Notes under the pieces: generated by a model
Seen by the model: the letters and a program-made list of their open reading frames with translations, nothing else
Told to the model about the DNA's origin: nothing
Database searches by the model: none
Origin: Thermoplasmata archaeon
Lineage (GTDB): Archaea > Thermoplasmatota > Thermoplasmata > Thermoplasmatales > GCA-001856825
Direction of reading: 5' to 3'
Length of the DNA: 64,000 nucleotides
NCBI GenBank assembly: GCA_021816725.1
Contig: JAKAXD010000001.1
Span: 124,001-188,000 of the forward strand
Program-made: the position numbers and the translations under genes
Shown here: positions 19,237 to 26,756 of the stretch, one piece after another
Layout: each line of letters begins with the position of its first letter
How positions within the stretch are numbered: position 1 is the stretch's first letter

Positions 19237-19536
19237 TTATAAGTTCAGAATCTCAGATAGATATGTCTTCCATCCTTGGTCTATGGCATCCTGCAGCTTA
19301 TCATCCGCTTCCTCTTTTCCTGCTTTCTTGCCTTTTGATAATAATTCAATCAGTTTTTCCTTACTGCCACTTTTTATAAGTACGGCATCAGTAAACTTGA
19401 TATTTGGGTCAATTTCTCTAAGATTCATACTGAATTTCATTTTGTCTATCTTGTTAACGGGACATTCATTGCATTCCTTATGAACGTCATTATTCCCTAC
19501 TGTGAACAGTCTAAAGTAGGGATACTTGGTTAACAA
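19237..19536 (-). CDS. Hypothetical protein, probably a fused remnant
   Basis: About 99 codons read from a TTG that overlaps the end of the broken integrase by 7 bases. It has a Cys pair in KECNECPVNK and a charged C-terminal half (KKAGKEEADDKLQDAIDQGWKTYLSEIL). The ending vaguely recalls the C-terminal part of the neighbouring integrases (IERGWEF), so it may be a scrambled tail of the same gene or the end of another gene joined by deletion. No family is recognised. Confidence 0.35.
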   Translation of the reverse strand: MLTKYPYFRLFTVGNNDVHKECNECPVNKIDKMKFSMNLREIDPNIKFTDAVLIKSGSKEKLIELLSKGKKAGKEEADDKLQDAIDQGWKTYLSEILNL

Positions 19537-20291
19537 GCAGTCGTAAGTGTGCCGCCATGTTGAAGGTGGTTAGCACGGTCGTCTGCCTTTATAACGAGGG
19601 AATTGCCATCAAGAGCTTCCCCCCTCTTCATTCTCCAGTTCAGGTAGTCGGCAATGTATCTGGCTCCCTCTGGAGGGACCATTGTGAGATACCTCCTCCT
19701 TGTATTGCTCAGCTCCTGTCTCACAGCAATCACTGCGGGCAGCTTCTCGAAAACAACTTCGTTATCCTTGATCTTCAGGTCCTTGATGTCCCTTATCCTC
19801 AGTCCGTCCGAACCGTCAACATTACCCATCACCTCCGGCCTTATGCCGCTGAATGCAGCCAGAGCAATCATTGCGCGTGTTCTCATTGGAGCTCTCCGGA
19901 GCATCATTGCCACCTCTTCCTGTGTGGGAGGTGATTCGTCTGCAACAGAATCAGCGAGGCTCGCATTCCTGATCTTTATACCCTGCATTACCCCCTTCGT
20001 CCCCTTCCACGCACATAGAGAGTTGAGAACCTTCTTGAACCTCGCTATGTAAGATCCCCGGTATCCCTTATTCTCCATCCTGGTCACGAAATCAACAAAG
20101 TCATCCCGAAGTTTCCTTGACTTCGCGTCCTCCAGTATCCTTTCAGGAGTGGTATGATTGAGCTCACAGTAGAGGCCCAGCCTTCTGACGTACACCTCCG
20201 CTGTGTTTTTGCTCCCCTGCAGCAGATTATGATACCAGCTCGCCGTTGGTTTTGCCGTTTTGATGTATGAATATTTGTCCGCGGATGCCAT
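19530..20291 (-). pseudogene. Tyrosine recombinase (integrase) truncated at its C-terminus
   Basis: The protein starts MASADKYSYIK and aligns by eye with the two intact integrases of the window: WYHNLLQGSKNTAEVYVRRLGLYCEL, then MIALAAFSGIRPEVMGN with the first catalytic Arg, then the beta hairpin VIAVRQELSNTRRRY (the usual Lys is Gln here). It ends at residue 253, before the box with the second Arg, His and the nucleophilic Tyr, so it cannot cut DNA. The promoter is still intact. It faces left, opposite to the other two integrases. Confidence 0.8.
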
Positions 20292-20308
20292 GAATTCAGG
20301 CAAAAATG

Positions 20309-20320
20309 GTATATTTAAGG
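20309..20320 (-). promoter_or_regulatory. TATA box of the integrase remnant
   Basis: CCTTAAATATACC on the minus strand is centred about 24 bases before ATG 20291, a leaderless layout. Confidence 0.5.
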
Positions 20321-20345
20321 ATTGAGATTCGACCACCCTAGGGAT

Positions 20346-20358
20346 ACGGGCCCGAGGG
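20346..20358 (+). repeat. Attachment-site core: copy of tRNA-Lys 3' end
   Basis: ACGGGCCCGAGGG is identical to the first 13 bases of the tRNA-Lys 3' end at 41067-41079 and in the same orientation. It lies 65 bases before the start of the 20423 integrase, the same arrangement as at 34049. Confidence 0.75.
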
Positions 20359-20422
20359 TTTCCGACCGTAATATAGTGTAGATAACTATATATCTGTCTA
20401 TGTATTTTGATAGTCGATAGAA

Positions 20423-21730
20423 ATGGGGAAGGAGAAGTACCAGGGTTTACGAGACAATAAGGAAATTGCAAGGTGGTATGGCGATGTTGGAAGAGGATCA
20501 AAGATAACTGCTGACGTTTACATGAGAAGATTAGGTGCTTTCTGTGAGAACGTGGGAAAGGATCCAATTAAATTGCTGAAGCTTAAGGATAAAACTCTAG
20601 CAGACCTGATGACTGATTACGTTTCAGACCAGGAAAGAAAAGGTAGAGCAGGAAGTTATGTTAAGTCCACTCTAAAGGCCGTAAGGTCTTGGCTAGCTTT
20701 CAATGGGATAAAACTCCCAAGGAGAGTAAAGATAATGGGAGTTGAAGATACCCCGACACTCAGAAATGAGAGGGTGCCGACACCGGAGGAATTGAAGCAG
20801 ATATTCCTAGCCGGAAATTCAAGGTCAAGGGTAGCCTGTGCTTTGATGGCATTTTCAGGATTGAGACCCCAGGTCCTTGGAAATTACCTAGGCACTGATG
20901 GACTGAAAGTTTCTGATATTCCCGATATGCGAATAGGGAGAGAGGAAATAAAGTTCGATAAAGTTCCGGCCAGGGTAATAGTCAGGAAAGAACTGAGCAA
21001 GGCCAGGATCGAGTATTTCTCCTTCATTGGTCCGGAGGGATGTTCATATCTGGAGGCGTACTTCAAGGAAAGGATAAGCCAGGGTGAGGACATAGGACCA
21101 GAAACCCCAATATTGACACCTTCAAAGTTTGCCCTGAGAAAGAGAAGGTTCATTCGCACTTCCAAGGTTGGGGAACTCATAAGAGAGACTATCAGAAAGG
21201 CTGGGCTGAATTCAAGGCCGTATGTACTGAGGGCATACTTTGACACCAGGTTGATGATGGCGCAGGATGAGAGACTGATAATCAGGGATTACAGAACGTT
21301 CTTCATGGGCCACAAGGGAGATATTGAGCATACTTACACAACTAATAAAGCCCTTTCAGGTGAAACAATAGAGAGCATGAGAGAAGCATACAAAAGGGCT
21401 ATGAAGCTAGTGGAGACGGAGAAGAAAGGCATTCCTGAGGAAGATCTCGCCAGGAAGCTGAGAGAGTTCGCCATAATGATGTTTGAATCTCAGTTTGGGG
21501 TCAGGCTTGACGATAACGAGAAGGAAAGGCTTTACAGTTTGGGCATTGAGGAATTCCAGGACGAATTGAGGAAAATGACAAGCAGCAAGAAGGCGGAGAT
21601 AATCAATAACGGACATAAGCAAAAGCCAATCGCTCTAAGCGAAGTTGAAAGCTATATAGAAAGGGGATGGGAGTTTGTAGCAGCTCTGCCAGGTGATAGG
21701 GCAATAGTTAAGCTGCCTGACCGTCTTTAG
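20423..21730 (+). CDS. Tyrosine recombinase / archaeal integrase A
   Basis: 435 residues. The N-terminal half is a core-binding SAM-like domain (ITADVYMRRLGAFCENVGKDP). Catalytic positions: Arg in FSGLRPQVLG (about 153), Lys in VIVRKELSKAR, the second Arg in PYVLRAYFDTR where the usual His is Tyr, His in FMGHKGDIEH, and the nucleophile Tyr in EHTYTTN. The C-terminal extension ends with HKQKPIALSEVESYIERGWEF, shared with integrase B at 34117. It should cut and join at the tRNA-Lys 3' core 65 bases upstream. Start ATG 20423 follows ACTATATATC by about 32 bases. It is intact, so the middle element may still excise. Confidence 0.92.
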   Translation: MGKEKYQGLRDNKEIARWYGDVGRGSKITADVYMRRLGAFCENVGKDPIKLLKLKDKTLADLMTDYVSDQERKGRAGSYVKSTLKAVRSWLAFNGIKLPRRVKIMGVEDTPTLRNERVPTPEELKQIFLAGNSRSRVACALMAFSGLRPQVLGNYLGTDGLKVSDIPDMRIGREEIKFDKVPARVIVRKELSKARIEYFSFIGPEGCSYLEAYFKERISQGEDIGPETPILTPSKFALRKRRFIRTSKVGELIRETIRKAGLNSRPYVLRAYFDTRLMMAQDERLIIRDYRTFFMGHKGDIEHTYTTNKALSGETIESMREAYKRAMKLVETEKKGIPEEDLARKLREFAIMMFESQFGVRLDDNEKERLYSLGIEEFQDELRKMTSSKKAEIINNGHKQKPIALSEVESYIERGWEFVAALPGDRAIVKLPDRL

Positions 21731-21739
21731 TCATAATTG

Positions 21740-21808
21740 AAAGAAAAGTGCCTTCAAAATTAGGCTTTTCAGGCATGATTAGCTTAAAAGATAGAATCTA
21801 TCCAGGCA
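21740..21808. repeat. 69-bp repeat, copy 1
   Basis: AAAGAAAAGTGCCTTC...ATCTATCCAGGCA. It matches the copy at 23152-23220 at about 57 of 69 positions with no gaps. Each copy carries GCCT-8-AGGC and a distal AGGCA that can pair with the proximal TGCCT, suggesting a folded RNA or a protein-binding site. Copy 1 begins 10 bases after the integrase A stop. Confidence 0.6.
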
Positions 21809-21856
21809 TAGCAGCAAAACGTGAAAATCCCAATAATTCAAGAACACTTCATTAGA

Positions 21857-22005
21857 TTACTTCTTATCCCACGGGTATCTTTGCATATACTCAGGGATGG
21901 CTAGCGATGTCTCCTTTCCAATTGTCCTAGTAGACCCTTTCGTATCAACTCGTATTTAGCCCATTCGGACCAGAGGTCTTTGTCTAGATTCATAGAAGTC
22001 TAGTG
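21857..22005 (-). pseudogene. Broken small RHH-like gene beside integrase A
   Basis: The sequence matches the intact 53-codon gene at 35503-35664. The parts MNLDKDLWSEWAKY and GSTRTIGKETSLAIPEYM...DKK are readable but lie in two frames separated by a missing base, and the upstream part contains a TAG. It keeps the same position and orientation relative to its integrase as the intact gene does beside integrase B. Confidence 0.6.
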
Positions 22006-22009
22006 TTTC

Positions 22010-22738
22010 TCAGGAATCCTCTATCATGTTCAGGCACCTCATTATAACTTGCCTTACATCACCCAAGTGTGGCTTTATTCCATCAATTTCGAAGTGCCCT
22101 GGATACCGTGCCGTTTCATAAGGTCTCAGAAACTCATAAAGGATGATTGAAACAATCATGGACTGGATTATAGGCAGTAAGCTTTTACCCCACGAAAGCA
22201 GTGCATCACCATTTATATTTTTTCCTGAAGGCTTAGTTAATTGCCTGATTCTATGTTTTAAAATTTTAAGCCTCTGGTTTAATTCGTCTTTGAGTGGACC
22301 CTTTCTAGTAGCTTCAAGTAAGCTATTTGCAATATTGATTAACTCATTCACTTCTTTGTCTGTAGGATTTAATTTGACCTTTACTTTTTTTGCCCTTTCT
22401 ATAGTTCTATCAAAATTTGTATATCCTAGGGCTTTAAAAAATATAGAAAATATAGGAGTATCTAAAATTGCTTTGAGCTGGTCTAAGAACTGGTCCTTGT
22501 ATAAGTGGCCATAATCCTTTGGGGTTTTTATCGGAATATTAATTTCCTTGTAAAGTGTGCTTCTTTTTTCACTCGATGCAAAGCCTATCTTTAGTGAGGC
22601 AGCTTTAAAGGCTTTCTCTGAAGCTTGTTGGAGAAAATAAAGAGACCGTGCATATTCTTGATTTTCATGATTGCTCTCTGAATCTCGTAAATCTAATCTA
22701 GCGCTTTTTATCCACTCTTTGTAGCTATCAACAGTCAT
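22010..22738 (-). CDS. HEPN-domain protein
   Basis: 242 residues. The N-terminus has the HEPN pattern: EWIKSARLDLRDSESN...YARSLYFLQQASEKAFKAASL. After a middle insert of about 100 residues the last helix has YETARYPGHFEID and a closing helix VRQVIMRCLNMI. HEPN proteins are often RNases of toxin-antitoxin or defence systems, and the R-x3-H in RYPGH may be the catalytic pair. No nucleotidyltransferase (MNT) partner is adjacent, so a classical HEPN-MNT pair is not shown. ATG 22738 follows GAGGGG; the track TTG is three codons upstream. It lies between the two 69-bp repeats, like an inserted cassette. Confidence 0.7.
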   Translation of the reverse strand: MTVDSYKEWIKSARLDLRDSESNHENQEYARSLYFLQQASEKAFKAASLKIGFASSEKRSTLYKEINIPIKTPKDYGHLYKDQFLDQLKAILDTPIFSIFFKALGYTNFDRTIERAKKVKVKLNPTDKEVNELINIANSLLEATRKGPLKDELNQRLKILKHRIRQLTKPSGKNINGDALLSWGKSLLPIIQSMIVSIILYEFLRPYETARYPGHFEIDGIKPHLGDVRQVIMRCLNMIEDS

Positions 22739-22786
22739 CTGGAGCAACCCCTCAGACCGAGATACAACAAACTCGATTTCCGTGCA

Positions 22787-22924
22787 TTAAGCCCTAATCT
22801 CCATCTGATTTTCTCTCACATCCTTAAAACCGACTTGTCTTATAATTACCATATGGACAGTTGTTCGCAAGGACCTGCCACTTCTAGGGGCTCTGGTTAT
22901 CGAAATTATTTCTCCCTTTGCCAT
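22787..22924 (-). CDS. Small AbrB-like protein (45 aa), possibly truncated
   Basis: Too short for the ORF track. It reads MAKGEIISITRAPRSGRSLRTTVHMVIIRQVGF..., which resembles the first half of AbrB/MazE-type swapped-hairpin DNA-binding proteins (the part up to VPxxIxxxLGL). The second half of the domain is missing, so it may be shortened by a frameshift. A TATA box about 27 bases before the ATG shows it is, or was, expressed from its own leaderless promoter. It lies just upstream of the HEPN gene on the same strand and may be its antitoxin or regulator; that is inference from position. Confidence 0.5.
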   Translation of the reverse strand: MAKGEIISITRAPRSGRSLRTTVHMVIIRQVGFKDVRENQMEIRA

Positions 22925-22945
22925 TTCTAAATATTAAGAAAGGGA

Positions 22946-22956
22946 GTATAAATAAT
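22946..22956 (-). promoter_or_regulatory. TATA box of the small AbrB-like gene
   Basis: On the minus strand ATTATTTATAC is centred about 27 bases before ATG 22924. Confidence 0.5.
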
Positions 22957-23151
22957 ACGTTAGACTTGGCAGCTTTTTCACTTAAGCGCATATATGCATG
23001 TGGGTACCCCTTAGTGTCACGAATTTTGTGTAAACTTCTGGAACAAGAGAAGTAAATCTCTTTCCCAAGGAGACATACCTCGCCTTAACGCAAAAAGGGT
23101 CATAACTGCGAAATTTCTCACCTCAAATAAATTTTAAATTGCTTTGATTCT

Positions 23152-23220
23152 AAAGAAAAGTGCCTTTACAATCAGGCTTTTTCGCAACGATTAGCTCGAA
23201 AGGTAGAATCTATCTAGGCA
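23152..23220. repeat. 69-bp repeat, copy 2
   Basis: Second copy of the repeat at 21740. Here the terminal GTGCCT and AGGCAC pair perfectly. The two copies bracket the RHH remnant, the HEPN gene and the AbrB-like gene. Confidence 0.6.
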
Positions 23221-23291
23221 CTATCTTAAAACTTTGATATCCACCTGGAAGAAATGCTTACGACTATTCTACTCGGTTAAGTTAGGGTTCT

Positions 23292-23345
23292 GTTAAGATA
23301 TCGGGACATAGTGGGAATCTGAAAATCCGTTAAGTGTCGGGACAT
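23292..23345. promoter_or_regulatory. Direct repeat before the 23413 gene
   Basis: GTTAAGATATCGGGACAT (23292-23309) and GTTAAGTGTCGGGACAT (23329-23345) lie 37 bases apart, upstream of the TATA-like AGTATTTAAAATA. They are a candidate operator for the 23413 gene. Confidence 0.4.
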
Positions 23346-23412
23346 GTAAGGAAAGAGGTAACGGGATAAGTATTTAAAATAGATAACCATTAATTTAAGG
23401 AGCCAATTTTTC

Positions 23413-23967
23413 ATGCCAATAGATAATAGAGAGAGAATATGGTTTGAATCAATTAAATCAAGTGGGACTTTCCCCGATGGAAGGATAAAATTGGATGTGT
23501 TGTTCAGAGGTAGCAATAATAGAGAACTAGTTTGGACACCACCATGGAATGCAGTAATTGAACTTTCAGCCACAGCGAAGTTTTTAGAGGAGACAAATAA
23601 GCCTAAAAGCGAGTGGAATCAACCACTTACAAATGCTTACTCTAAACTAGAGCAGTCGACCAAGCTCTTAGAAAATATAGCGAATGCGGCAAATTTGATC
23701 GCAGCCAATTTAGGCAATCTTTTTGGAGATAAAGCTATAGACAAATTATTTCCAGCTATTCCGCCTGATTTAAGTCACAAACCTGAACAGATACGATATA
23801 TACTGTCTGGTGCCGAGGACATCGACGATTTTATAGTGAGGCTTACTCCAATAATTTCAGTTCACGAGAAAAACTTCAATGATAAGGTTCTAAAACAAAA
23901 TTTCAATAGAATACTGAAACCTCTTAATTTGAAGCTAGATGATAACATGAATATCGTAAAATTATAG
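23413..23967 (+). CDS. Hypothetical protein upstream of the methyltransferase
   Basis: 184 residues, soluble, no signal peptide. The middle is helical (YSKLEQSTKLLENIANAANLIAANL) and the rest mixed. No family is recognised. The start ATG has AAGGAG 12 bases upstream and a TATA-like AGTATTTAAAATAG about 40 bases upstream. It ends 86 bases before the methyltransferase, which has its own TATA box, so the two may be separate units on the same strand. The position next to a methyltransferase-nuclease gene allows a role in the same system, but nothing in the sequence shows it. Confidence 0.7.
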   Translation: MPIDNRERIWFESIKSSGTFPDGRIKLDVLFRGSNNRELVWTPPWNAVIELSATAKFLEETNKPKSEWNQPLTNAYSKLEQSTKLLENIANAANLIAANLGNLFGDKAIDKLFPAIPPDLSHKPEQIRYILSGAEDIDDFIVRLTPIISVHEKNFNDKVLKQNFNRILKPLNLKLDDNMNIVKL

Positions 23968-24053
23968 CGTACTGAAATAGAATTAACCTGACCACAATTA
24001 TAGGAGGGGATTGGGATATATTTTAATCCTCAATGAAATTATCATTAGTTATT

Positions 24054-25358
24054 ATGGAGATTAATGCAATTTATGAAGGCGATAATTTAGGGATAATGAG
24101 TAAGTTTCCAGACAAGAGCGTTGATCTCATTTACGCTGACCCTCCCTTTTTCTCTAACAAACAGTACGAAGTGATATGGGATGACAAAGCAGAGATCAGA
24201 AGTTTCGAAGACAGGTGGGAAGGCGGCATCCTACACTATATCACCTGGATAGAACCTCGATTAAGGGAATGCCATAGATTACTGAAAGATGCGGGTGCTT
24301 TATATCTCCACTGTGACTGGCATGCAAGCCACTATCTGAAGGTTGAACTTGACAAGATATTCGGAAGAGAGAACTTCAGGAATGAGATCTCCGTGAAGAG
24401 AATCAGGAAGAACGTCCACGAACGTGAAAAGGTTAAGAGTCTAAACACTGCCTTCGATTCAATCCTATTTTACGCCAAGAGCGATAAGCATTTTATTACA
24501 CCACCGATGAAAGAAGAATACAGGCCGGCTAGATGGCACGCTTTCGATGCCAATGGTATTAGGACTGGAATGGATTATGAGCTGTTTGGTCACAAACCAA
24601 AGAGGGGTAACCACTGGAGATGGACTAAGGAAAGGGCAGAGCAGGCAATCAAGGAGGGGATACTAAGGCCAAACCCATCAAGCGGTAAGCCCGAATATCT
24701 CATTCCGGAAAGTGACCACACGATTATAACGAGTGTTTGGGATGATATTCCGGCCTATTCATTTGAAAGCGGTTATCCTACGGAGAAGAGCCCGGAATTG
24801 CTGGAACGGATTATAAATATGTCAAGCAAGAATGGAGATATAGTGCTAGACCCTTTTTGCGGTTGTGGCACGGCTATCGTGGCTTCGCAGAAACTGAAGA
24901 GAAACTGGGTTGGGATTGATATTAGCCCAACGGCCTGCAACCTGATGAGAAAGAGGATGATCCATGAATTTAGAATCAGTCCACAAGTGATCAGGGGAAC
25001 AGTTGATGTGAACTATGTTAAGAAATTGGAGCCTTTTGAATTCCAGAACTGGGTGGTCACGAACAAATTCTTTGGGACTGTGAGTAAGACGAAATCAGGT
25101 GACTTCGGCATAGACGGACTTACACCACAGGTTGCAGGCGGTTATCCAATTCAGGTCAAGCAGAGTGAAAATGTTGGTAGAAACGTCATAGACAACTTCG
25201 AAACGGCCATGAGAAGAATGAATAAGAAGAAGGGATATGTTGTAGCTTTCTCGTTCGGTAGAGGGGCAGTAGAAGAAGCAGCTAGGGCAAAGAATCAGGA
25301 AGGATTGGAGATCATCTTAAGAACTGTCAATGACCTGATTGACGGAAAAATAGAATGA
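24054..25358 (+). CDS. Beta-class DNA methyltransferase fused to an Mrr-like nuclease domain
   Basis: 434 residues. The catalytic motif IV is YADPPFFS near residue 30 and the SAM-binding motif I is LDPFCGCGT near 270; this order with the target-recognition region between them marks a beta-class amino-methyltransferase (N6-adenine or N4-cytosine). After residue about 325 comes a second domain: QNWVVTNKFFGT...GDFGIDG...YPIQVKQSENVGRNVIDNF. The D...QVKQ pattern fits a PD-(D/E)XK nuclease of the Mrr type. One chain may thus both modify and cut, or the nuclease may be silent. A TATA box at 24015-24024 favours ATG 24054 over the track start 24033. Confidence 0.8.
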   Translation: MEINAIYEGDNLGIMSKFPDKSVDLIYADPPFFSNKQYEVIWDDKAEIRSFEDRWEGGILHYITWIEPRLRECHRLLKDAGALYLHCDWHASHYLKVELDKIFGRENFRNEISVKRIRKNVHEREKVKSLNTAFDSILFYAKSDKHFITPPMKEEYRPARWHAFDANGIRTGMDYELFGHKPKRGNHWRWTKERAEQAIKEGILRPNPSSGKPEYLIPESDHTIITSVWDDIPAYSFESGYPTEKSPELLERIINMSSKNGDIVLDPFCGCGTAIVASQKLKRNWVGIDISPTACNLMRKRMIHEFRISPQVIRGTVDVNYVKKLEPFEFQNWVVTNKFFGTVSKTKSGDFGIDGLTPQVAGGYPIQVKQSENVGRNVIDNFETAMRRMNKKKGYVVAFSFGRGAVEEAARAKNQEGLEIILRTVNDLIDGKIE

Positions 25359-25486
25359 GAGCATCTCTATCGTTAAAACATACCCGCCCCCCAAAAACTT
25401 AGGAGGGGCCTTTGAAGGGCAGGCATAACCTAGATTTGGGGCTTAAATAAATAGACTGCCTGTAAGTTAGAAAGTAACTTAAATGC
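25359..25486. other. Spacer with GC-rich hairpin sequences
   Basis: Contains GCCCCCC...GGGGC and a copy of GAAGGGCAGGCA that recurs at 25504 inside the long repeat. A terminator for the methyltransferase gene is possible. Confidence 0.3.
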
Positions 25487-26220
25487 CTTAGGAGTAAGAA
25501 AATGAAGGGCAGGCAGCATGTCAATATTCAGAGGAATAAATAGTCATTTTGGTCAATTACACGCTGATAAAACTTGGAGTTCCAAACATTGCAAATATTT
25601 ATCTTTATATTCTGTTAAGCAGTGTTAAAAATTATGTGTAGAAGACAATCTGTAGAACACTGCTTCTCAAGTGATGCTCAAGTGATTCTCGGTGATGCTC
25701 TGATAACAGGGTCATGTTCTGAGAACTGATTACTATACGACTTAGTTAATAAAGTTAACAGGGCCGTCCTTAACCGATGCTCTGAGTGCTTCTCTAGCAC
25801 CTCAGAGAAGCACCCTGTTATCACTGAAAGCAAAACTTCTCTTTCCTATAGGTTCAAGACAAAGGATAGGAGCCATTATTTAACAAACTTAACAAGGGGA
25901 TATTTTCCATACATCACTGGGAACAGACTAGGACCGTGGTATGTGTCTAAGGACATAGAGCTGTCCTCAATATTTACTTACTTCACCTGAATAATCTTCT
26001 GCTGGATCCTTTGAGGCCTATAAGAACACGCCACGTTAACTGTTAAGAACACCGCACAATCCTTGTTGGCAATATAATTTATGTGCATGAAAGCTGATGT
26101 TTTTCCCCATGTATAGTTTTGCGGTGCCTGATGGAAGTGGTAAAAGCGACAGCGATAGCACAATGCGGACGGAGGGCGAATTTTGTCAGATGCCCCAATG
26201 ATTAACCCACATCAATAGAA
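25487..26220. repeat. Long imperfect repeat, copy A
   Basis: About 0.73 kb that matches copy B (27580-28245) in blocks: CCTTAGGAGTA-GAAAATGAAGGGCAGGCAG... to ACGCTGATAA (about 85 bases); AGAACACTGCTTCTCAAGTGATGCTCAAGTGATTCTCGGTGATGCTCT (identical); and a block around CCATGTATAGTTTTGCGGTGCC...AGCGATAGCACA near the end. Between the blocks the copies differ. No gene fits the conserved blocks as coding sequence. Confidence 0.75.
25661..25823. promoter_or_regulatory. Iteron-like 8-mers and nested inverted repeats, copy A
   Basis: Four 8-mers TGCTTCTC, TGATGCTC, TGATTCTC, TGATGCTC (25661-25700) are spaced 11, 11 and 10 bases, about one helical turn. They are followed by an outer inverted repeat TGATAACAGGG (25701) / CCCTGTTATCA (25813) enclosing a perfect 10-bp hairpin GTGCTTCTCT-8-AGAGAAGCAC (25786-25813). 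This looks like a replication origin, partition site or multi-site operator. Confidence 0.5.
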
Positions 26221-26338
26221 GTACCAATCCTCCTAGTGTCAAAGAGGTAGGAACGTAGGCGAGGATGTTCCTAGTTCGTTCTGCCCTGAGTCTCTCCCTT
26301 CTCCTAATCTCTAAAAGAAAAATTGAATAACTGGTAAA
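26186..26338 (-). pseudogene. 3' remnant of a paralogue of the 28224 HTH-membrane gene
   Basis: In the frame ending at TGA 26186 the sequence reads FLLEIRRRERLRAERTRNILAYVPTS...LVLLLMWVNHWGI. The gene at 28224 ends in the same style (EERDRSILESILV...LIFLLMWANHLNI). So repeat copy A is followed by the tail of the same operon end that follows copy B. The rest of the gene is gone; the 26352 gene begins on the other strand right beside it. Confidence 0.6.
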
Positions 26339-26351
26339 TCAATTTCATTAC

Positions 26352-26756
26352 ATGGAGAAGAGCAATGAATTCAGTGAACCTCCTATTCTACAGATTAAAA
26401 CGAATTTGGATATTCCTCTGACCGGCCGAGTAACAATTCAGATTTACAAGTTGATAGTTTCGGGAAGCGTCAGCCAAGCCAATATAAGAGCTCAGAAAGG
26501 GAGTTTGCAGGCCGTCTTCCTCGTTTACCTTCTTCTTCCAATGGAGGCTGCATTATTTGGTAATATTTTTGAGAAGTTATTCAGATACTTCTCAAGAATT
26601 CTACGGGATGAAACAAGGAAAGGGAGGGCACTTCCCCCAAGCATTGAAATAGAGTACGTAAGACCAGATGGAGAAAAAATGACAATAAAACTTACGGGGG
26701 AAATTGAAGACTTTGAAAATATTTTTTTATTCTTGACAAAATCTGGATTGAAATGA
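26352..26756 (+). CDS. Hypothetical small protein of a two-gene module
   Basis: 134 residues. A beta-rich N-terminus (LDIPLTGRVTIQIYKLIVSG), a hydrophobic helix (LQAVFLVYLLLPMEAALFG), an amphipathic helix, then a strand pair IEIEYVRPDGEKMTIKLTG. The order (strand, helix pair, strands with PDG, final helix) faintly resembles EACC1, a small component found next to conflict-system effectors; this is tentative. Its last codons overlap the next gene by 4 bases (ATGA), so the two are co-translated. The pair is bracketed by the long repeats A and B. Confidence 0.7.
   Translation: MEKSNEFSEPPILQIKTNLDIPLTGRVTIQIYKLIVSGSVSQANIRAQKGSLQAVFLVYLLLPMEAALFGNIFEKLFRYFSRILRDETRKGRALPPSIEIEYVRPDGEKMTIKLTGEIEDFENIFLFLTKSGLK

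Noticed and set aside
25701-25715. GATAACAGGGT resembling part of a homing endonuclease (I-SceI) site
   Set aside because: Only a partial match; it is half of a local inverted repeat and no homing endonuclease gene was seen.
25978-26163. 61-codon minus-strand ORF with CYRCRFYHFH, suggesting a zinc finger
   Set aside because: The conserved block shared with repeat copy B does not keep the residues and its changes do not favour third codon positions, so it is more likely a non-coding element.
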